A stretch of 64,000 nt of DNA from contig SDUX01000003.1 in NCBI GenBank assembly GCA_008729055.1, positions 372,001 to 436,000 on the forward strand, read 5' to 3'. The DNA is from Pyropia haitanensis (Eukaryota; Rhodophyta; Bangiophyceae; Bangiales; Bangiaceae). Both the position numbers and the translations under genes were made by a program. The notes beneath the pieces are model-generated. The model was given only the letters and a program-made list of their open reading frames with translations, was not told the DNA's origin and searched no databases. Positions 32,459 through 44,570 of the stretch are shown here, one piece after another (position 1 is the first letter of the stretch; the number at the start of each line of letters is the position of its first letter).

Positions 32459-33388
32459 CTAGCAAAACACGGGCGTGCACACGCCCACATTCTGCCGGCA
32501 GTCGCGCGTGCAGCGGCCCGCCCCCTCACACTGGTCCCGCCCCCGCGACACGACCATCCGCCCGCAGCGGCCCGCCGCGCAGCCCGGCACCGGCACGCAC
32601 GCCATGCGCTTGCCGGCCGGCCCCACCCCACAGTCCTCGTCCGCCTCGCACAGCGTGTAGTCAATGTCACACGCCTCGTCCGAGTAGGGCGGGAAGGCCT
32701 GGCGGGCGGGCTTGCCGGCGGCGAGGACGGTGCAGCCGTCGGGGCCCGCCCGTGGCCGCCGGCCGGTGGGCTTGCCCGCCGGCACCGCCGGCACCGCCGG
32801 CGCCTTGACCGGCGGCGCCACCGGCGGCTTGACCGGCGGCGCCACCGGCGCCTTGACCGGCGGCGCCACCGGCGGCACCGCTGGTGTCGGCGCCGCCGGC
32901 GGCTTGGCCGCCTTGGTCGGCACCGGCGCCGGCGATGCCGACGGCACCGCCACCTTGTACAGCTTAAAGCCCACCTCACACGACGCGGCCGTCAGCGTGC
33001 ACCAGTTGCAGTAGAGCGAGCCGTCGCTGCCGCCCACCAGCGTGTCCCCGTCACACGCCACCGCCACGCACGCGTCGGCAATCGCCGCGCACGTACCATT
33101 CGTGGCGGCAAACGCGCGGCAGGTGGTTGGCGAGCCGCCCCGCGGCGCCGCCGCGCAGCGCGTGCTCGGCCCGTACGCGGTGCAGCGGGAGCCACTGCAC
33201 GCGGGCAGCGGCGTGCGCGTCGGCGTCGCCGACGGCTTGGCCGCCGCCGCCGTCGCCGCCGCGGTCGCCGCCGCCGCCCCGCCGCGGGTGCCGTTGCCCG
33301 CCGCGGCGACGGTGGCGGGGGCGGCCGCGACGGCGAGGGCGGCAAAGAGCGCCGCCGCCGCGGCGACCGCCCGGAGGGTGGGCGCCAT
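32459..33388 (-). CDS. Secreted cysteine-rich protein with proline/lysine linker, family unknown
   Basis: ATG at 33388 begins MAPTLRAVAAAAALFAALAV, an evident signal peptide (about 30 residues). The protein is 309 residues, open without any frame problem, and ends VCTPVFC with TAG at 32459. It has 22 cysteines in two clusters. The N-terminal cluster (10 Cys) includes ACSGSRC, NGTCAAIADACVAVAC and YCNWCTLTAASCE. The C-terminal cluster (12 Cys) includes ACDIDYTLCEADEDCG, ACVPVPGCAAGRCG and GRCTRDC. Between them lies a linker of APPVK/APVAPPVKPP repeats. Even cysteine numbers in each cluster suggest two disulfide-bonded modules for the cell wall or extracellular space. I do not recognise the family. 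A TATA-like CCTATATG lies 180 bases upstream. Confidence 0.75.
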   Translation of the reverse strand: MAPTLRAVAAAAALFAALAVAAAPATVAAAGNGTRGGAAAATAAATAAAAKPSATPTRTPLPACSGSRCTAYGPSTRCAAAPRGGSPTTCRAFAATNGTCAAIADACVAVACDGDTLVGGSDGSLYCNWCTLTAASCEVGFKLYKVAVPSASPAPVPTKAAKPPAAPTPAVPPVAPPVKAPVAPPVKPPVAPPVKAPAVPAVPAGKPTGRRPRAGPDGCTVLAAGKPARQAFPPYSDEACDIDYTLCEADEDCGVGPAGKRMACVPVPGCAAGRCGRMVVSRGRDQCEGAGRCTRDCRQNVGVCTPVFC

Positions 33389-33570
33389 CAAAGATGGGGG
33401 TGAGGGGGGGGGGGGGGGGGGGAGGAGGAGGAAGGGACGGACCCGGCGGTGACGGCGGCGGCGGCAACGGCGGGAGACCCAGCCGGGGGAGTGGCGTGGT
33501 GCTGCGGGTGCGCGGTGGGGAGCTGCTCTGACAGGCGCTCTCCCCCCCCTCGGCCGCCGCTCTTCCCCTT

Positions 33571-33578
33571 CATATAGG
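33571..33578 (-). promoter_or_regulatory. Possible TATA element of the secreted-protein gene
   Basis: Read on the minus strand the sequence is GGCCTATATGAAGG, about 180 bases upstream of the ATG at 33388. It is the only AT-rich patch in the upstream DNA. Confidence 0.35.
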
Positions 33579-33803
33579 CCGCCGGGTGGACGTACCCGCG
33601 CACGCCGCCCCCCCCTCCCCCCAACCTCGCCCCCGCGCCCGCCCGACGTACGCGCGCATCGCTTCCACGCGCAGGCAGCAAGCAACCCCGCCCCCCCCCC
33701 CCCCCCCCCCCCCTCCCCCCCCCCACCACGCCTCCCACCCGCTCGATGCGTGGCCACACCCCCCCCCCCACAGCGCCACTCGCCACGCCCGTTGCACGCT
33801 GCC

Positions 33804-33835
<32 letters not shown>

Positions 33836-35371
33836 ACCGACCCCCCCCCCCCCCCCCAACCCAGCCGCACCCCCCACCACCCCGCCCCCCTTGGCGTCCA
33901 CGCGCACAGACAGCAGGCGGCGGCGGCCGCCCCGCGGCGGCGCCCGGGTGGCCTGCCCAGATCGCCCAGCGTGGGGGGGGCGCCGCGGCCGCGGTCAACA
34001 GCGCGCGGTTCCCGTCCCAGCGTCCCTCCCCCGTCCCAGCCTTCCCCCCCCCCCCCCCCCCCCTCCACCCCTGCCTCGCCTTCCCCCCGGGCTCGGCGTG
34101 TGTGGATCCGGCCGCGGGGTGCGCGGCGTGGCGGGCGTGGCCACCAATGACACTGTGGGGGGGGCCACCAGGGGGCACGCTCCTGCCTGTTGGTCTTGCC
34201 TGGGGGGGGGGGGACGGCGGCCGGCCGGGCGGGAGGAGGCGTCGGCGGGGGGGGGGGGGGGAAGGGGGGCGGAGGACGGCGGCGCAAGCCCCTGGCGGCC
34301 TGTTGGTCTTTTCCAAACGGGAGAGAAAAGTGGGGGGTGGGGGAGGGGGGGCGGGGGGGGGGGGGGCGCCGCGCCGCGGCACCGCGCCGCCACGCCCCCG
34401 CGGCGGCCGCCGCGGCCGCGAGCCGCGCCGCCCCGCGAGTGCGGCGTTGACAGGCGCGCCGCCGTCGCGGCCGCCGCCGCCGCCGTGTCAACGGTGCGTG
34501 GGCGGCCAGCGGCGGAGCCGGCCGCCGCGGCACGCAGGGGGGGGGGGCCACCGGGAGGGGCGCCGCCGCGCGGGTGCCACCGCCGGCGGCCGTTCCCCCC
34601 TCCCCCCCCCCCCCCGCCCCCACCCCCCCTCCCAAAAAAACCACCCGCGGCGGCGGTGCAAGCGCCGCTGCCCCCGCGGCCGACGACGCAAGCCGCGGCG
34701 GCGGCCGGCGCAGGTCCCCACCCCCCCCCCGCAACACCGGGCGGTGGCCGCCTCGAGTGCGTGGCGTAGGCCCCGAAGGGGAGGGGGGGGGAGCGGGAGC
34801 TGCCGGCCACACCCCCACGGCGAGCGTCGGGGCCGCCGCCTCCACGCACCCCCGGCGGCTCACGAGAGCGAGGCGCGGCACCGTCTGCCAGAACCCTCCG
34901 CCTCGACGCGCGGCTGCCGGTAGCGAGTGGCGGCGGCCCCCCCCTTTTGGAACCCCCCCCCCCCCCCCCGTCCCGTCGGCGGCGCCGCGGCCAGCTGGCT
35001 GGCGGTGCCGGTGTGCGCCCGCCGGGCGGCGGCGGTGTCAGCTCGGGCGGGGCGGCGTCCGCGGCCGCCGGCCGCCGCGACGCGGCCGCCGCCGCGTGCC
35101 ACGCCGCCGCCGCCGCCGCCCGGCGGGCGGTCGCGTGGGCGCCCAGCCGCCCCCCGCCCCGCGCCGCCCCGCCCGCCCGCGCGCGCGCGGGGGTGGGTGG
35201 GCAGCGGCGCCGCCGCCGCCGCCGTCGTTGCCGCCGCCGCCGCCGCCGCGGCGGTCGCCGCTGCCACGGCGGGCGGGCCGCCAAACGTGGCCGCCGCCTG
35301 CCACGGTCACCGGGTGCACGCTGTTGGCGACCCCGCTGCCGCGCGGCGGGCGTGGCGGGGGAGGGGGCACG

Positions 35372-35408
<37 letters not shown>

Positions 35409-35417
35409 TGCCGCCGC

Positions 35418-35448
<31 letters not shown>

Positions 35449-38400
35449 GCCGCCGTCGCCGTCGCCGCCGCCGCCGCCGCTGCTGCTGTTGCTCCCGCCG
35501 TCGACGCTGCCGCCGCCGCCGCCGCCGCCGACGCCGCGGCTGCGGCGCGTCGTGCAGCGGCGGGACGACCCGCCCGCCGCCGGCTGTCGTCGGCGGCTTG
35601 CACCGCCGGGGCGTTAGCCCCTGGTGGCCGCCCCTGTGGCAGCCGCCGCGGCGGGTGGTCTGTCGGCCGCGGCGCATCGGGGGAGCGGGGGGTGCTGGGG
35701 GGGGGGGGGGGGGGGGGGGAAGGCCGACCCGCGACCGGTACCGCGCACGCCCGCCGCGCTGCCGTGGCTGCCGCCGTGCGCGCCGCCGTAGCGGCGGCTG
35801 CCAACCAAAGGCAAACCAACCACCGGGCGACGGCGGCGACCCGGCGGCATCCAATGGACACGGGGTGTTTGGGGGGGGGAGCCACGCCGCCGCCGCGGCG
35901 GCCGGACCGACCGCGGCGACGGTGCGACCAGCGACGATGGGGATGCGCGGCGGCGGGACGGAACCGGCGCGGCGGTGGGAACGGGCGCGCGCGGGGAGGA
36001 GCGGAAGAAAGGGGTGCACCACCGCGTGACGTGTGCAAAAAAAAACAAAAAAAAAAGGGAGCAGACGGCGTGGCGCGCACGCCATCGGCGCGGCCGGGAC
36101 AGCGACGGGCACGAGGGACCATGCCAACCCCCCCCCCACCACCCCCCCCCCCCCCCACGGCAGGTCGGGCCAGCCAGACGAGCGCGGCGTGGCTGGCCTC
36201 CCGCCCCGCCGCGTACACCTCGGGTAGAGAGGAGGGCGCGCGGCGGGGGGGCGTCTGGGAGCCCGCGGCGGCGCGGCGGCGCGTCGCGTCGGCGGACAGT
36301 GACGCCACCGGGCGGGGCGGACCGTCGGGAGAGAAAAAGGAAAGAGGGGCGGGGAGGGGGGGGGGGGGGCGGAGCACGGCTGTGCGGGTCATCCCACCTA
36401 GGGCGTGCTGTGTACCTGCTCGCCGACGCTGCTGCTGTCTGCTGGAGAGGGGAAGCGCGGTAAGAAATGGAGTCGTCGGCAAGGGCCCGGGGGTGGGGGG
36501 GGGGGAGACAGGCGTCCCCGCTTGCACGAAGAACGTCTTTAGTACATGCAAGGGAGCGGCAGCAGACGGGGCTGGTGCGGCGGCGGTCGGCGACACCACG
36601 CGTCGCCGTCAGACGACGGCGGCGGGCGCCGCGCTGCGCCACCCAGCCGGTGCCGCCCACACCCAAAGCCCCCCCCCCAGCAGCCGCCCAGCGTCCCTGC
36701 CGAGGGAGTCCCACACCCCCACGACGGACCCCCCCCCATCCGCGGCGGCCGTCCGTCCCCACCGCGCCCGCGCGGCGGCACCGCCACGCCGGCGGCGGCG
36801 GCGCACCCGTGGCGCGGCGGACGCCCGCGGCGCGGGCACGTCCAAAGCCGCCACTGCACCAGCCTGCCGACCCGTCCGCGGCGGGCGGCGCGGGCGGGTG
36901 CCGCCGCGGTGGGCCACCGCCCGTCGCCGCGGCGGGCCACCGCCGCTGCCGCCGCCCGGGGGGGGGCGGCAGACACGCGCCGCCCGCCCGTCTGCCCGCC
37001 CGTCTGCCCGCCCGCCCGCCCGCCCGCCCGTCCGCCCGCCCGCCCGCCCGCCCGCCCGTCTGCGCGCCCGGCCGCCCGTCTGCGCGCCCGCCCGCCCGCC
37101 CGCCCGCCGGCCCGCCCGCCCGCCCGCCCGCCCGTGGCAGCCCCGACGCCACACCGCCTCGCACGGCGTGGCGGCCACCCACCCCCCCCCCCCCCCCTCC
37201 CCCCCCCCCTCCGCCCGACCGACCGCCCCGTCTGGGACCAAGGATCCGCACGGCCCTAGCCGCGGCCGCGACGGCGGCGGCTGACGCCATTGCGAGCGGC
37301 GGCTGCCGCCGCGGCGTCCGCGGCTGGCCGGCTGCGGTGCCGACCGTGACGGGCTGGCCGACGGGTGGTGCACAGGGGGGGGGAGGGGGGGGGGGGATGC
37401 CCTCCCTAGCCGCTGGCGGTCGTCTCGTCACGACGGGCAGGCTCGGTGTGTGCTGGGCAAGGCAGCGGCGCGCCCCTCCCACCCACCCCCCCCCACCCGC
37501 CCCCCCCACCCCTTTTCCCACTACTGCTCGGCGACACGCAGCCGCCCCCCCCCCCCCCCCCCCCCCCCCACACCAAGACGGCACCGCGACCACGCCCTCC
37601 GCACACCCGCGACCGTCGGCCAGTAGCACCGCCCCCACCCGCGGCGGCGGTCGGGAAAGAGCAGACCAGACGCGCCGCCGACACGGGGCCACCGCCCGGT
37701 CGGGGGGGCACACGCGGTGCGCGCGGGCGTCGCGCACCGCCGTCGTGGGGCGGCCGTGTACCCCCAACCGCCGTCTCGCGAGGACGACGCCCACCGCCAC
37801 CGCCGCTGCCGCAGCCGCTGTGGCCGCCGACGGTGTGGGGGGGACCGCCGCCGCGGGGTGGGTTCCACGGCGCAGGGCGGGGAGGGCGTGGGCGGCGCGA
37901 GGGTGGAAGGGGGGGGAAAAGGGGAGGGGAGGGGAGGGGCGGCTGCGGCGGCGGAGGCGCGTAGCGGGTACGACACGAGCCGGGGTGTGGGCGCGGGGCG
38001 CTGTTGCGGGTGGCGGCGGCGGCCGCCACGCGGGTGCGCGCACGGCCGCGACGGCGGCGGCGAGCGCGTCGCGGCCGGCGGTCACGCCGCCCCCCCGCCG
38101 CACGTCCGTGTCCATCGGGGACGGGCACCCGCGGCGGGGATGGTCGTTGCCGCTGCTGAGACAGCAGCGGCCCACTCGCGCGCCACGACGGCACCACTTG
38201 GAGAGGCGGGTGGGGGTGGCCCGGCCACCCCGCGTCGGCGGCACGCCGCTCGGCGTGGCCGCCAACCCGCCCACGCACGCGCCCGCGGTCGGGGCGGCGC
38301 GCGCCGCGGCGGCGGCGGCGGCCGCGGCGGCCGCGGCGGCGGCGGCGCGAAAATCGGGACCCGGCCGCCGTGTCTGGGCCGGTGACGCCAGGGGGCCACC

Positions 38401-38772
38401 ACCGCCGGGGTCGGCGTCGGGGGGGGGTCCGCTGCTGGTGGGTGGCGGCGGCCGCGGGGGCCAACCTCCCGCCCTGCCGGCGGACGGCGGCGGTCCGACG
38501 GGCGGCCGGCGGGTGGTGGCGGCCGCCGTGGGGGAAGCGGCGCGCACCCCCGCTGACCGCCGCGCGCGGCGTGTACCGCACTGGGCACCCAGTGTGGAAA
38601 GGTGGTGGTGGTGGTGGGGGTGGTGGTGGTGGCGAGGGGAGGTGGGGGGGGGGGGGGTGGGAGAGGGGGGGGGGGGGGGGGGGGGGAGGGGGCGTCGGCG
38701 ATGGATTCGCGGCTGCGGCCGGCCGCGGCGGCCTGGTGGTGGGGGGAGGGGAAGCGGACGGGACGGTGGTTG
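33579..38772. other. Gene-poor low-complexity DNA, about 5 kb
   Basis: C and G runs up to about 20 bases, (GCC)n microsatellites (35371-35470), a (CCCG)n array (listed separately) and A runs at 36037-36057. Very long frames, such as 35614-38802 (-) and 34927-37284 (+), cross it without any domain; they are expected when stop codons are so rare. A 13-base direct repeat, GCCTGTTGGTCTT, occurs at 34185-34197 and 34298-34310. I see no supportable gene. Confidence 0.45.
36981..37135 (+). repeat. Tetranucleotide (CCCG)n array
   Basis: About 155 bases of nearly pure CCCG units, interrupted in places by TCTG or TCCG variants. It is a simple repeat. Confidence 0.93.
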
Positions 38773-38780
38773 CCGCCTTG
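38773..38780. repeat. Left target-site duplication CCGCCTTG
   Basis: These eight bases, directly outside the left inverted repeat, are repeated exactly at 40073-40080, directly outside the right one. Confidence 0.85.
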
Positions 38781-40072
38781 GGCTCCCGTCCCATGCACAC
38801 ACGAGGGCCCGGTTTCATCCCACCAATAGAAGTCAAGGAGGGGACGATGCGTGGTGTAACTGATGGATGGGGGCGCAAGCTGTCGACCGCTCTCAGCCGC
38901 AGCCTGTATGTAGCGGCGCACAGCGCTCGGGCTTGAAACAGCATCAGCCAGTAGAACATCTGGGATACACAACTTACAGCTGTTTTCGATGACTGTCAAG
39001 CTTTGTGAAAGATCACTTCAAAACTGAGATAGGTGGAGACCTTTTGCAGTGTTAGCTGTTGGACGGACGTACTTTGGAACGCGAGGGGACTGCAGATGTT
39101 CCACTTCTGGGATTTCAATTTGTCATGGATATAAATACTGGTTGTGGTGTAGATGATGCGGTCGCGGTTGGCGGCCGGGGGCAGCAGCTGCCGGCGGGGG
39201 TTGAGGTTGGTGGCGGGCCGCGGCCTCCACTGTCGGAGAGGTCGGCGCCGGCCGGATCGGGGCGACTGACTGCCGCTGCCAAAGCTCGCAGCGGGGATAG
39301 CAAGTAGTAAGGGTGGTCGCCAGTGGCCGCAGGCGCGGCAGCGGTTGCCGGCCGGTGGAGGGTATGCGCCAGTCGCGCTGGCGGCTGCTGGCAGTCGGCG
39401 GCCACTAACAGAGGGATTGGGGGATAGCGTCGGGCGGAAGTGTATGCGGGTGGGGGGAGAGATCTGAGCCCGCGGAGAGCGTCCGCCTGCGTCGGCGGCA
39501 GCTGCAGGCGCGGGGAAGGGCTAGCGGCGGGAGCCAACGGCGGCAAATGAGGGAGTGGGCGCTAGCTGGGGAGTGGTGACCTCAGACCATCCTGGAGACT
39601 GGTGTTCATTAAATGGACTGGTGGCGGGGTTGCGGGCTGGGAGAGGGCGGCGGGGGCTGCGAGCGGGTGGCGCTGGGTGCCGGGTGGGAGGTACCTGGCG
39701 GCAGAAGGTGCGACCCGCGGTCGGGGCGGGAGGGGCCGTCGCCCGCCGGCCGCATCAGCGACCGCTGGGTTGGAATGCGGCGTTCCGCATTACTACCGGC
39801 CGAAGGGTACAGTCGGCGGCTGCTCGCGCAGAGGCTGCCTCTCCAGTCAGACGCGGAAGGGGCGGCAGCTGCAAGCATAGAGGAATCAATAGAAGAGAAA
39901 GCCTGATAAGCCCAGCACAACAGCAAAACTATGTATTTATATGAATTATTGACAAGTGTTCTAAACATTTGAAAATGTATCGAAAATGTGGGAGCTCGTC
40001 CAGGGCTAATCAAATTTCAGCTAAAGGGTCCTATTCAAAACTCAGAACGCGTGTGTGCATGGGACGGGAGCC
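38781..40072. mobile_element. Inverted-repeat DNA transposon, non-autonomous (MITE-like), 1,292 bp
   Basis: The left end is a 23-base terminal repeat at 38781-38803, beginning GGCTCCCGTCCCATGCACAC; its exact reverse complement is at 40050-40072. The element is flanked by an 8-bp direct duplication, CCGCCTTG, the mark of a cut-and-paste insertion. The interior is much AT-richer than the host DNA, especially at 38930-39140 and 39890-40040, and includes TATAAATA at 39130-39137. No frame inside resembles a transposase; the longest are 82-143 codons. The 8-bp duplication fits hAT, P or Merlin-type superfamilies; the repeat ends alone do not decide which. The intact ends and perfect duplication suggest a fairly recent insertion. 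Confidence 0.87.
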
Positions 40073-40080
40073 CCGCCTTG
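40073..40080. repeat. Right target-site duplication CCGCCTTG
   Basis: Exact copy of 38773-38780, immediately after the right terminal repeat. Confidence 0.85.
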
Positions 40081-40940
40081 TGCCGCGGGGGGGGGGGGGG
40101 TGGTGGGGGCGGTGTGGTTGTGGTGTGGCTGGTGGTGGCTGGTGGTGGCCGGGGGGGGGAGGGAAGGCGCGGCAGGAGGGGGGGGAGGGGGGGGGGGGAG
40201 GGCGCCCGCCACCACCGCCAACGAGACGGCGGCGGGGGTTCCCAAGCCGGGACCGCCGACGACCGAGGTGGCGTCGTGCGGACGAGGTTGGCACCGCGAC
40301 CGGACCGCGTCCGCCAGTCACTTGTCCCGCCTCGGCGGCTGCAGTGTAGCCAGCGGCGTGGCCGTTGCTACACTGCCGACACGGCCAGCCACCGCCACCA
40401 GCCGCTGCCTACCAACAGCCGGCCGAGCCGCCACCCCCCCCCCCCCGCCAGGAAACCTCCCGGTGGCACCCCTTTGACACCCCCCCCCCCAGCTGCGCGG
40501 CGTACCCCCCCCGCTCCCACTGCCACGCGCGCGGCGATCGCCGCCGCCCCCCCCCATCCGCGGCGGCGCCTACGTATCCCCCCTACCACGGCGGCAGGGG
40601 CGGGAGGGGGACGCCGCACCCGCCGCGGCGGGCGGGTCGCGGCTGGCGCGTGCGGGCTGGCGCCCCCGCGGCGGGAGCGGCGGCGCCCTCCCCGTCCGCA
40701 CTACCGCGGCGCCACGCACGGGACGGCGCCGCCGCCGCCGCCGCCGTCGCCGTCGGTCGTCCCTTTCCCCCTGCCCGGGTGGGCAACCCCCCCTCGGCGC
40801 GTCCCCCCCCCCTGCCCCTCCCGAAACCGCTCGCTATCCCACCGAGGGTGCCTACCCCCCTCCCCCAACCTCCCCGGCCGGTAGCCGTCCGCCGGCGCAC
40901 CCCCCTTCCCCCCCCCCCCCCGCCTCCCCCACGACCGCCC
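40081..40940. other. Upstream region of the glycosyltransferase gene
   Basis: GC-rich DNA starting with a G/T-rich patch (40087-40200). The reading frame of the downstream gene stays open back to about 40365, but this part is Pro/Arg-rich without an in-frame ATG before 40941, so I regard it as leader and promoter. Confidence 0.4.
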
Positions 40941-41158
40941 ATGGCGCGGCCCGCCCTCCCCTCCCGCCGCCGCCCATGGTGGGCGCTCCCGCTCGCCGCC
41001 GCCGCCGTCCTTGCCGCCGCGGCGGCGGCGCTCGCGGCGGTCTGGTCCGTCGCACCCGCCGCCGTCGTGCCGGTACGCCAGGCGGGTACCACCCCAACGG
41101 GCAGCCGCGTCGAGCCGCCACCGCGGTGGCCAGCCGCCGCGGCGGTCGCCGGTGGCGG

Positions 41159-41189
<31 letters not shown>

Positions 41190-41501
41190 GGCGGGACGGT
41201 TTTGGACGGTGGGGATGGCGGCGGTGGGGTGGGCGGCGCCGCGAGGGGCGTGGTGGGGGTGGGCGCGGCGGCGGCGGCGGCGGCGCCGACGGAGGTGGCG
41301 GCGGCGGCGCCGACGGAGGTGGCGGCGGCGGTGGCGGCGGTGGCGGCACACGCGGCGGCGGCGGCGGCGGGGATGCGGGCGGCCGCCGCGGCCGACGCGG
41401 CGGGGGTGGCGTCGGCCGGGACGGCGGCGGCGGCGGCGGCCGCCCGGCCGGCGGCCGCGTCGGCAGCAGACGCGGCGGTGGCGGCGGCGGCCAACGGGGC
41501 A

Positions 41502-41533
<32 letters not shown>

Positions 41534-41918
41534 GGCGCGCGCGGCAGCGGCGGCGCCGCCAACCGCCGCTGTGCCGCCCTCCCCCCACCCCCAACCGGCA
41601 CTGTCGGTAGCGCCGCAGGCGGCGGCCTCCCCCGTCCGCCGGCCGCCCTACCCCCCCGCCTTCTTGACCATGCCCTCCCCCCGTCGGGGCGCCCCCCCCG
41701 GCTCGGCCTACCGGCAGCTGATGGCCCGGCGGCACGCGGCGCTCGCGGCGGACGCTGCCGTCACCACCCGCTACTACCTCGCCGAGTGCATTGTGGTCAA
41801 GCGGGCGGGGCCGTCGCTGCGCGAGCACATCATCCGCAACAGCCTCGCCGGCGTCGACGCGTTTTTTGTGTACGATGACAATGGGCCGCGGCCCAACGCG
41901 TCGGCGGCTGGCGGTGGG

Positions 41919-41965
<47 letters not shown>

Positions 41966-42932
41966 TGAGGACTGGGAGGACCTCGCGGCGCTGCTGGCGC
42001 CGTTTGGCCCCGCCGTCACGCTGGCGCCCGCCACCCCCCGCCGCGTCACCGCCGCGCCCGTGACGGACCACCCGCAGGTGCAGCGGCGCTCCTTTTACGA
42101 CTGCGTCCGGCGGCACGGCCACACGGCGCGGTGGATGACGCTGCTCGACTCGGACGAGTTTTTCGAGGCCGCCGCCCCCCCCCCCAGCTGGGCGCCGTCG
42201 GCCACCGCGTTTGCGCACACCCCCTTCCTGTGGGCCTCCCTCCGCCGCCTCGAGGCCGCCACGCCCATCGTGCCCGTCCGCTGGTCGACGGTCCTCACCA
42301 GCGGGCGGCTGGTCCCGCCCCCCCCCGGCTCGCCCCACACGCTCGCCTCGTACCACCCAACCACGTGCGCGGCGGTGGCGGGCAACCCGCGGGAGCTGGC
42401 CGACTGGAAGTCCATCTTCCAGCCCGCCGCGCTCGACATGGGCCCGCGGTCGCCCAACCACGACGCGTTTTTTGTGCACGGCGTCATCGACGCGCGCGGC
42501 CGCGGCGCGGACCGCGCGTCGGTCACACGCACGGACGTGCGGGCGGCGTTTGTGGCGCCGTGGGCGGGGCTCGCGCGGCTCAACGAGACCGCCATGCGGC
42601 CGCCGCACGGCCCCGCCCACGGCGTCGTCCACTACTGGTCGCGGGACCTGCTGTCGTACCTCCGCAAGATGGCCCGCGGGCGGCCCAACGACGGGCGCGG
42701 CAAGGGCGGCCCGCGCAGCCTCCGCACGCTCCTCCGCCGTGAGGCGGCGTGCGCCGCGGCGGGCGCGCCCGCGCCAGCGTGGTCCGCGTCGGCCCGCCAC
42801 GCGACCGTCGCCGCCTACCTCGCCGACCTGCCGCCACCGCCACCGCCGCTGTCGCCGCCGCCGCCGCCGCCGCCGCCGCCGTCGACGCCATCCGCAGGGG
42901 GTGGCCGCGCCGCCCCCGCGGCAGCGACGGCA

Positions 42933-42970
<38 letters not shown>

Positions 42971-43205
42971 CGCCGCCGACGCGCGCGTCATTGCCGCGGC
43001 GGCGCGGACAGACGGGCGCAAGGGCGCGGCGCTGGCGCGGCGGCTGCTCGCCGGCGAGACGCTCGACGCGGCGGCCATGTGCGCGCGGGGGGCCGCCGCG
43101 ATGTGTGTTGGCCCCGCCGAGCGGGGGCGCTGGCCGTGGCCGTGGGCGCGGTGGATGGCCGAGCCGGCCCTGACGGTGGAGGCGGCGGTGTGGACGCGCA
43201 TTTGA
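40941..43205 (+). CDS. Glycosyltransferase family 92-like (DUF23) type II membrane protein
   Basis: ATG 40941 starts MARPALPSRRRPWWALPLAA, a short basic cytosolic tail, and then a hydrophobic signal anchor (about residues 14-36), as in Golgi enzymes. A low-complexity Ala/Gly stem reaches residue ~250. The catalytic part begins with RYYLAECIVVKRAGPSLREH and VDAFFVYDDNGP, then HTARWMTLLDSDEFFEA, where DSDEF provides the DXD-type metal site. It continues with VPVRWSTVLTSG, TLASYHPTTC, DWKSIFQPAALDMG, HDAFFVHGVI and VVHYWSRDLLSYLRKMARGR, the usual GT92/DUF23 order. The length is 754 residues, enlarged by a Gly run in the domain (about 41907-41963) and an Ala/Pro insertion near the end. The C-terminal AMCARGAAAMCVGPAERGRW is still in frame. 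Acceptor sugar unknown; a role in wall or N-glycan galactosylation is inference. Confidence 0.77.
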
Positions 43206-43794
43206 GCGGCGGCGCCGGGGGAAGGAGGGGAGGGGGGGGGGGGGGGGGGGGGGGGAGGGGGAGGGGAGGGCGCTGGGGGGGGGGTGATCGACGAGCCGTG
43301 CACGCGGCGGCCGCCGCGGGTGTGCCCGCCACCGCCGCTCGCCACGGGCGTCGACCGCGGCGGCGGCCGGCGCGGCCATTGTCACGGCGGGTCTTTGCCG
43401 CGGCCGCCGCCCCCACCGCCATTGGCGGCGGCCGCCCGCGCGGCGGCGGTCGCCGCCGCGCCGCCGCGCCGCGGCGGGGTCGGCAGCCGCCCCCCCCCCC
43501 CCCGCGGGGTGGCCGCACCGCGCCGCGGGCGGTTTGGCGTCCCCGCCGCGGCGGCACGCGCACGGCGCGGCGTGGCGGCGTCGTGACGGCCCCGCGTGGC
43601 GCGGCTGTGGCGGTAGGGGGGGATGGTTTTGGGGGGGGGAGCGGGGGGGTGGGAGGGCGGTGATGGGCGCGCGCCGGTCGTTGCTCTTGCCGCACGAGGC
43701 GCGTAGTGGGGCGGGCGCGGCGGCTAGCGGCGGCAGCGCCGGGACGACGGCGGCGTCCCCCTCGGTCCGCGCGGGACCCCGCTCCGCCCTCCCC
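43206..43794. other. Intergenic interval between convergent genes
   Basis: A G-rich stretch (43225-43270) follows the glycosyltransferase stop. The rest is Ala/Arg/Gly-type GC-rich sequence without a recognisable gene. Confidence 0.4.
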
Positions 43795-44531
43795 TCACAG
43801 CTCCGACAGCGCCGACGCGTCGCCATCACTCGTGGATCCCCCCCCCCCCCCCTCAGACCAGCCGGCATCCCCTCCCCCCCACCCATACCCCGCGTCGCCC
43901 ACCCAGTCGCCCGTCACCGCATCCACACACGCATCCCCCTCCCCCCCACCCCCCCCTCCGCCCCCACCGCCACCACCACCAGCCGTCCCACCCCCACCCC
44001 GCCGTGACCGCCGGCGCCGCCACGGCGACGCGTCTGGCTTGCGCCCGCCCGCCCCCCCCCCCCCCCCCCCCCTGCGACGCCCACGGACATGACGGAACCG
44101 CGGGAGGCCACGCACGCCCGCGGCGAGGAGCGCCACCTCCGCCACGCCGCCGCCACGGCCACCGCTGTTGGAGGCGTGGGGGCGGGGAGGCGTACACCAG
44201 AGGGTGACGCCCAGGATGGGCGCCCGCAGCGCGACGGAAAAGTGCACGACGGGCTTGACGGTTCCCGGCGAGGGGGGTACCGCCGCCGCCGCCGCCGCCG
44301 CCGCGGTGGTGGTGGTGGTGGTGGTGGCGGTCGCGGCGCTGCTGCCGCCGCCGCTGCCGCCGCCCCACCCCCCGCCATTGTCCGCCGTGGCCGCCGCCGC
44401 GGGCGTGGCGCCGCCGTCGGCCGCCAGCCCGCACGTGCCGTCGCTCCCGCCCGCTGCCCAGGCCGGCCCGTCGAGTGGCGCTCCTCCCTCCCCCCCGCGG
44501 CGGGCACATCCGTCGGCACCGGCGCGTAGCT

Positions 44532-44570
<39 letters not shown>

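Noticed and set aside
36981..37135. CRISPR-like or telomeric array
   Set aside because: The unit is a 4-base simple repeat without spacers.
35614..38802. A 1,062-codon minus-strand frame
   Set aside because: It consists of Pro/Arg/Ala low complexity over a (CCCG)n array and C runs, with no domain, and runs into the transposable element.
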